From Chryseobacterium aahli (GTDB taxonomy: Bacteria; Bacteroidota; Bacteroidia; Flavobacteriales; Weeksellaceae): a stretch of 48,480 bases of DNA. The notes beneath the pieces are model-generated. The model had not been told where the DNA came from, did not search any database, and saw nothing but the letters and a program-made list of their open reading frames with translations. Numbering within the stretch: position 1 is the first letter of the stretch; each line of letters opens with the position of its first letter. The DNA lies in assembly GCF_022699665.1 (NCBI RefSeq), contig NZ_JALDNB010000013.1:1-48480 (forward strand). The letters are read 5' to 3'. Positions 47,270 through 48,480 of this stretch are shown in pieces. The position numbers and the translations under genes were made by a program.

Positions 47270-47680
47270 ATGAGCAATACAAGATTTGCTACGGCAATAC
47301 ACATCATGACCTTATTGGCAAAAGTTCCACAGGAGTGGCTCACTTCTGATTGGTTAGCTGGAAGCATCAATGTAAATCCTGTAATCGTCCGTAAAGAATT
47401 GCGTGAATTGCGTGAAGCCGGATTAATCACAAGCCGATTGGGAAAGGAAGGTGGAACCAAGCTAGCGAAAAGTGCTGAAGAAATTAAAATTTCTGAAATC
47501 TATGCAGCGGTAAAAAACAAAGAAGTTTTAGGAAAGAAAAATCAGAAACCCAATCCTGCATGTCCGGTAGGGAAGGAGATTAACAATCATCTTTCAATGC
47601 TTTTTGAGCAGACAGATCTTTTGGTGAAAGGTTTTTTAGGAAATAAATCGTTGCAAGAATTTACCAATCAATTTGATTAA
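47270..47680 (+). CDS. Rrf2-family transcriptional regulator
   Basis: A 136-residue winged-helix regulator of the Rrf2 type: RFATAIHIMTLLAKVPQEWL, NPVIVRKELRELREAGLITS, LGKEGGTKLAK. A single Cys (NPACPVGKEI) is at the place of the cluster or redox-sensing cysteines, so it is unlikely to hold an iron-sulfur cluster by itself. It probably controls itself and the following oxidoreductase through the TTGTAA-type palindromes. Confidence 0.88.
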   Translation: MSNTRFATAIHIMTLLAKVPQEWLTSDWLAGSINVNPVIVRKELRELREAGLITSRLGKEGGTKLAKSAEEIKISEIYAAVKNKEVLGKKNQKPNPACPVGKEINNHLSMLFEQTDLLVKGFLGNKSLQEFTNQFD

Positions 47681-47742
47681 ATTTTTTTTGCTTTAAAATG
47701 TAACAAATAGTATTACAATTAATTTAAAAATAAATAAAAAGC

Positions 47743-48396
47743 ATGAACAAAAAAGTAGCAGTAATCGGAGCCACAGGATTTGTGGGAACACAGGTTGTAA
47801 AAGAATTGGAAATAAGAGGGTATTCTGTAGATGCCATTTTAAGAGATGCTTCAAAAGTTGAACAAAAAGAAAATATAGTCGCAAAAAGTATTGATGTCAA
47901 TAACATCGATGATCTAGCTGAAGCTTTAAAAGGAAATGATGCGGTAATCAACACATTCAATGCAGGCTGGACGAACCCTAATCTTTACAATGATTTTTTA
48001 AACGGAAGTAAAAACATCGAAAAAGCAGTTGAAAAGTCTGGTGTAAAGAGATTTATTACGGTTGGCGGGGCAGGAAGCTTGTTCATCGACGGAAATCAAT
48101 TGGTTGACGGTCCGGATTTCCCTGCGGACATCAAACCGGGAGCGACTGCTGCAAGAGATTATTTAAATGAAATCAAGAAAAACGAAATCTTAGATTGGAC
48201 GTTTTTCAGCCCTGCCATCGAGATGCACCCAGGAACAGCAGGAATCAGAACCGGAAAATACAGAACTTCTTTAGAATCACCTGTATTTGACGAAAACGGA
48301 AGAAGTATTTTGTCTGTGGAAGATGTAGCGGTTGCTTTGGTTGATGAATTAGAGCAGAATAACCACATCCGTGAACGTTTTACGGCGGCTTATTAA
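47743..48396 (+). CDS. NAD(P)-binding NmrA-like oxidoreductase
   Basis: A 217-residue atypical short-chain dehydrogenase: Rossmann motif VIGATGFVGTQV at residues 7-18, and a further block VKRFITVGGAGSLFIDG near 105. This family (NmrA/SDR5-like) often binds NAD(P)H and is frequently paired with Rrf2 or HxlR regulators in electrophile or redox stress. The last 84 bases of the window hold no recognised gene. Confidence 0.88.
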   Translation: MNKKVAVIGATGFVGTQVVKELEIRGYSVDAILRDASKVEQKENIVAKSIDVNNIDDLAEALKGNDAVINTFNAGWTNPNLYNDFLNGSKNIEKAVEKSGVKRFITVGGAGSLFIDGNQLVDGPDFPADIKPGATAARDYLNEIKKNEILDWTFFSPAIEMHPGTAGIRTGKYRTSLESPVFDENGRSILSVEDVAVALVDELEQNNHIRERFTAAY

Positions 48397-48480
48397 TTTG
48401 ATTTACTTATCAAGCCCCAACGGGGGCGGCCTAATAAAGAATCGGATAAAATCTGATGAATAATCATTATAACAGACTCG

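Overview
The window looks like chromosome of a Chryseobacterium-type flavobacterium (Bacteroidota). The support is low GC, TAnnTTTG-type promoter boxes before many genes, almost no Shine-Dalgarno sites, and protein families typical of Flavobacteriia. No database search was possible, so names rest on motifs read by eye.

Layout. (1) 273-7900: a tightly overlapping operon built around a MoxR-type AAA+ ATPase, a vWA protein and membrane/TPR proteins. It resembles the MoxR-vWA-beta-propeller (bpX) ternary conflict systems. (2) 8036-10671: two tandem attenuator-like leaders followed by a tRNA array. Each leader has a short ORF, an antiterminator candidate and a terminator. The array has about 16 tRNA genes or tRNA-like elements, a collapsed tRNA-like hairpin and three copies of a second hairpin RNA. 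(3) 10785-15214: a run of RNA-processing genes on the same strand: YkuK-like RNase-H fold, cyclic-phosphate receiver-like protein, DinB-like protein, T4 Rnl2-type RNA ligase, metallophosphoesterase and two paralogous DEDDh exonucleases. (4) 15392-22527: structured RNAs and permuted tRNA-like modules, an SPFH protein with internal duplications, a tRNA-like RNA with a long insertion, a TROVE/Ro60 (Rsr) protein, an unknown protein, and an array of ten Y-RNA-like units. (5) 22517-31314: an XRE regulator divergent from an NfeD-like/flotillin pair, then a giant AAA+ ATPase. (6) 31369-36970: two HTH genes, a SulP transporter, and an EF-G paralogue behind its own attenuator-like leader. (7) 37245-43220: a Ter stress cluster (HAD, PRTase, TerD, TelA, unknown, TerD, TerC). 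(8) 43325-48396: catalase-like, FKBP, lipoprotein, XRE, NTF2-like, Rrf2 and NmrA-like genes.

The most striking part is 8.0-22.5 kb, which I read as one RNA-damage and tRNA-integrity island. The two leader peptides before the tRNA array are near-pangrams: one 42-residue peptide contains all 20 amino acids and the other, 41 residues, contains 19. Each leader ORF carries a segment complementary to the 5' arm of the terminator that follows. This suggests that a ribosome stalled for lack of any tRNA would open expression of spare tRNAs.

Ten RNA units downstream of the Ro60 gene share one architecture: a lower stem whose sequence varies but stays paired, an invariant TGYCGT on the 5' side, TTRC(C) on the 3' side, and a second paired stem. 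Several of them enclose circularly permuted tRNAs, with the 3' half before the 5' half and the acceptor stem closed by a short loop; others enclose only an acceptor/T-arm minihelix. Three promoters in the island share a two-site operator at identical spacing.

YrlA-type bacterial Y RNAs with tRNA-like modules and Ro-containing RNA-repair operons are known. The multi-unit array, the permuted tRNA cargo and the pangram leaders are what look new.
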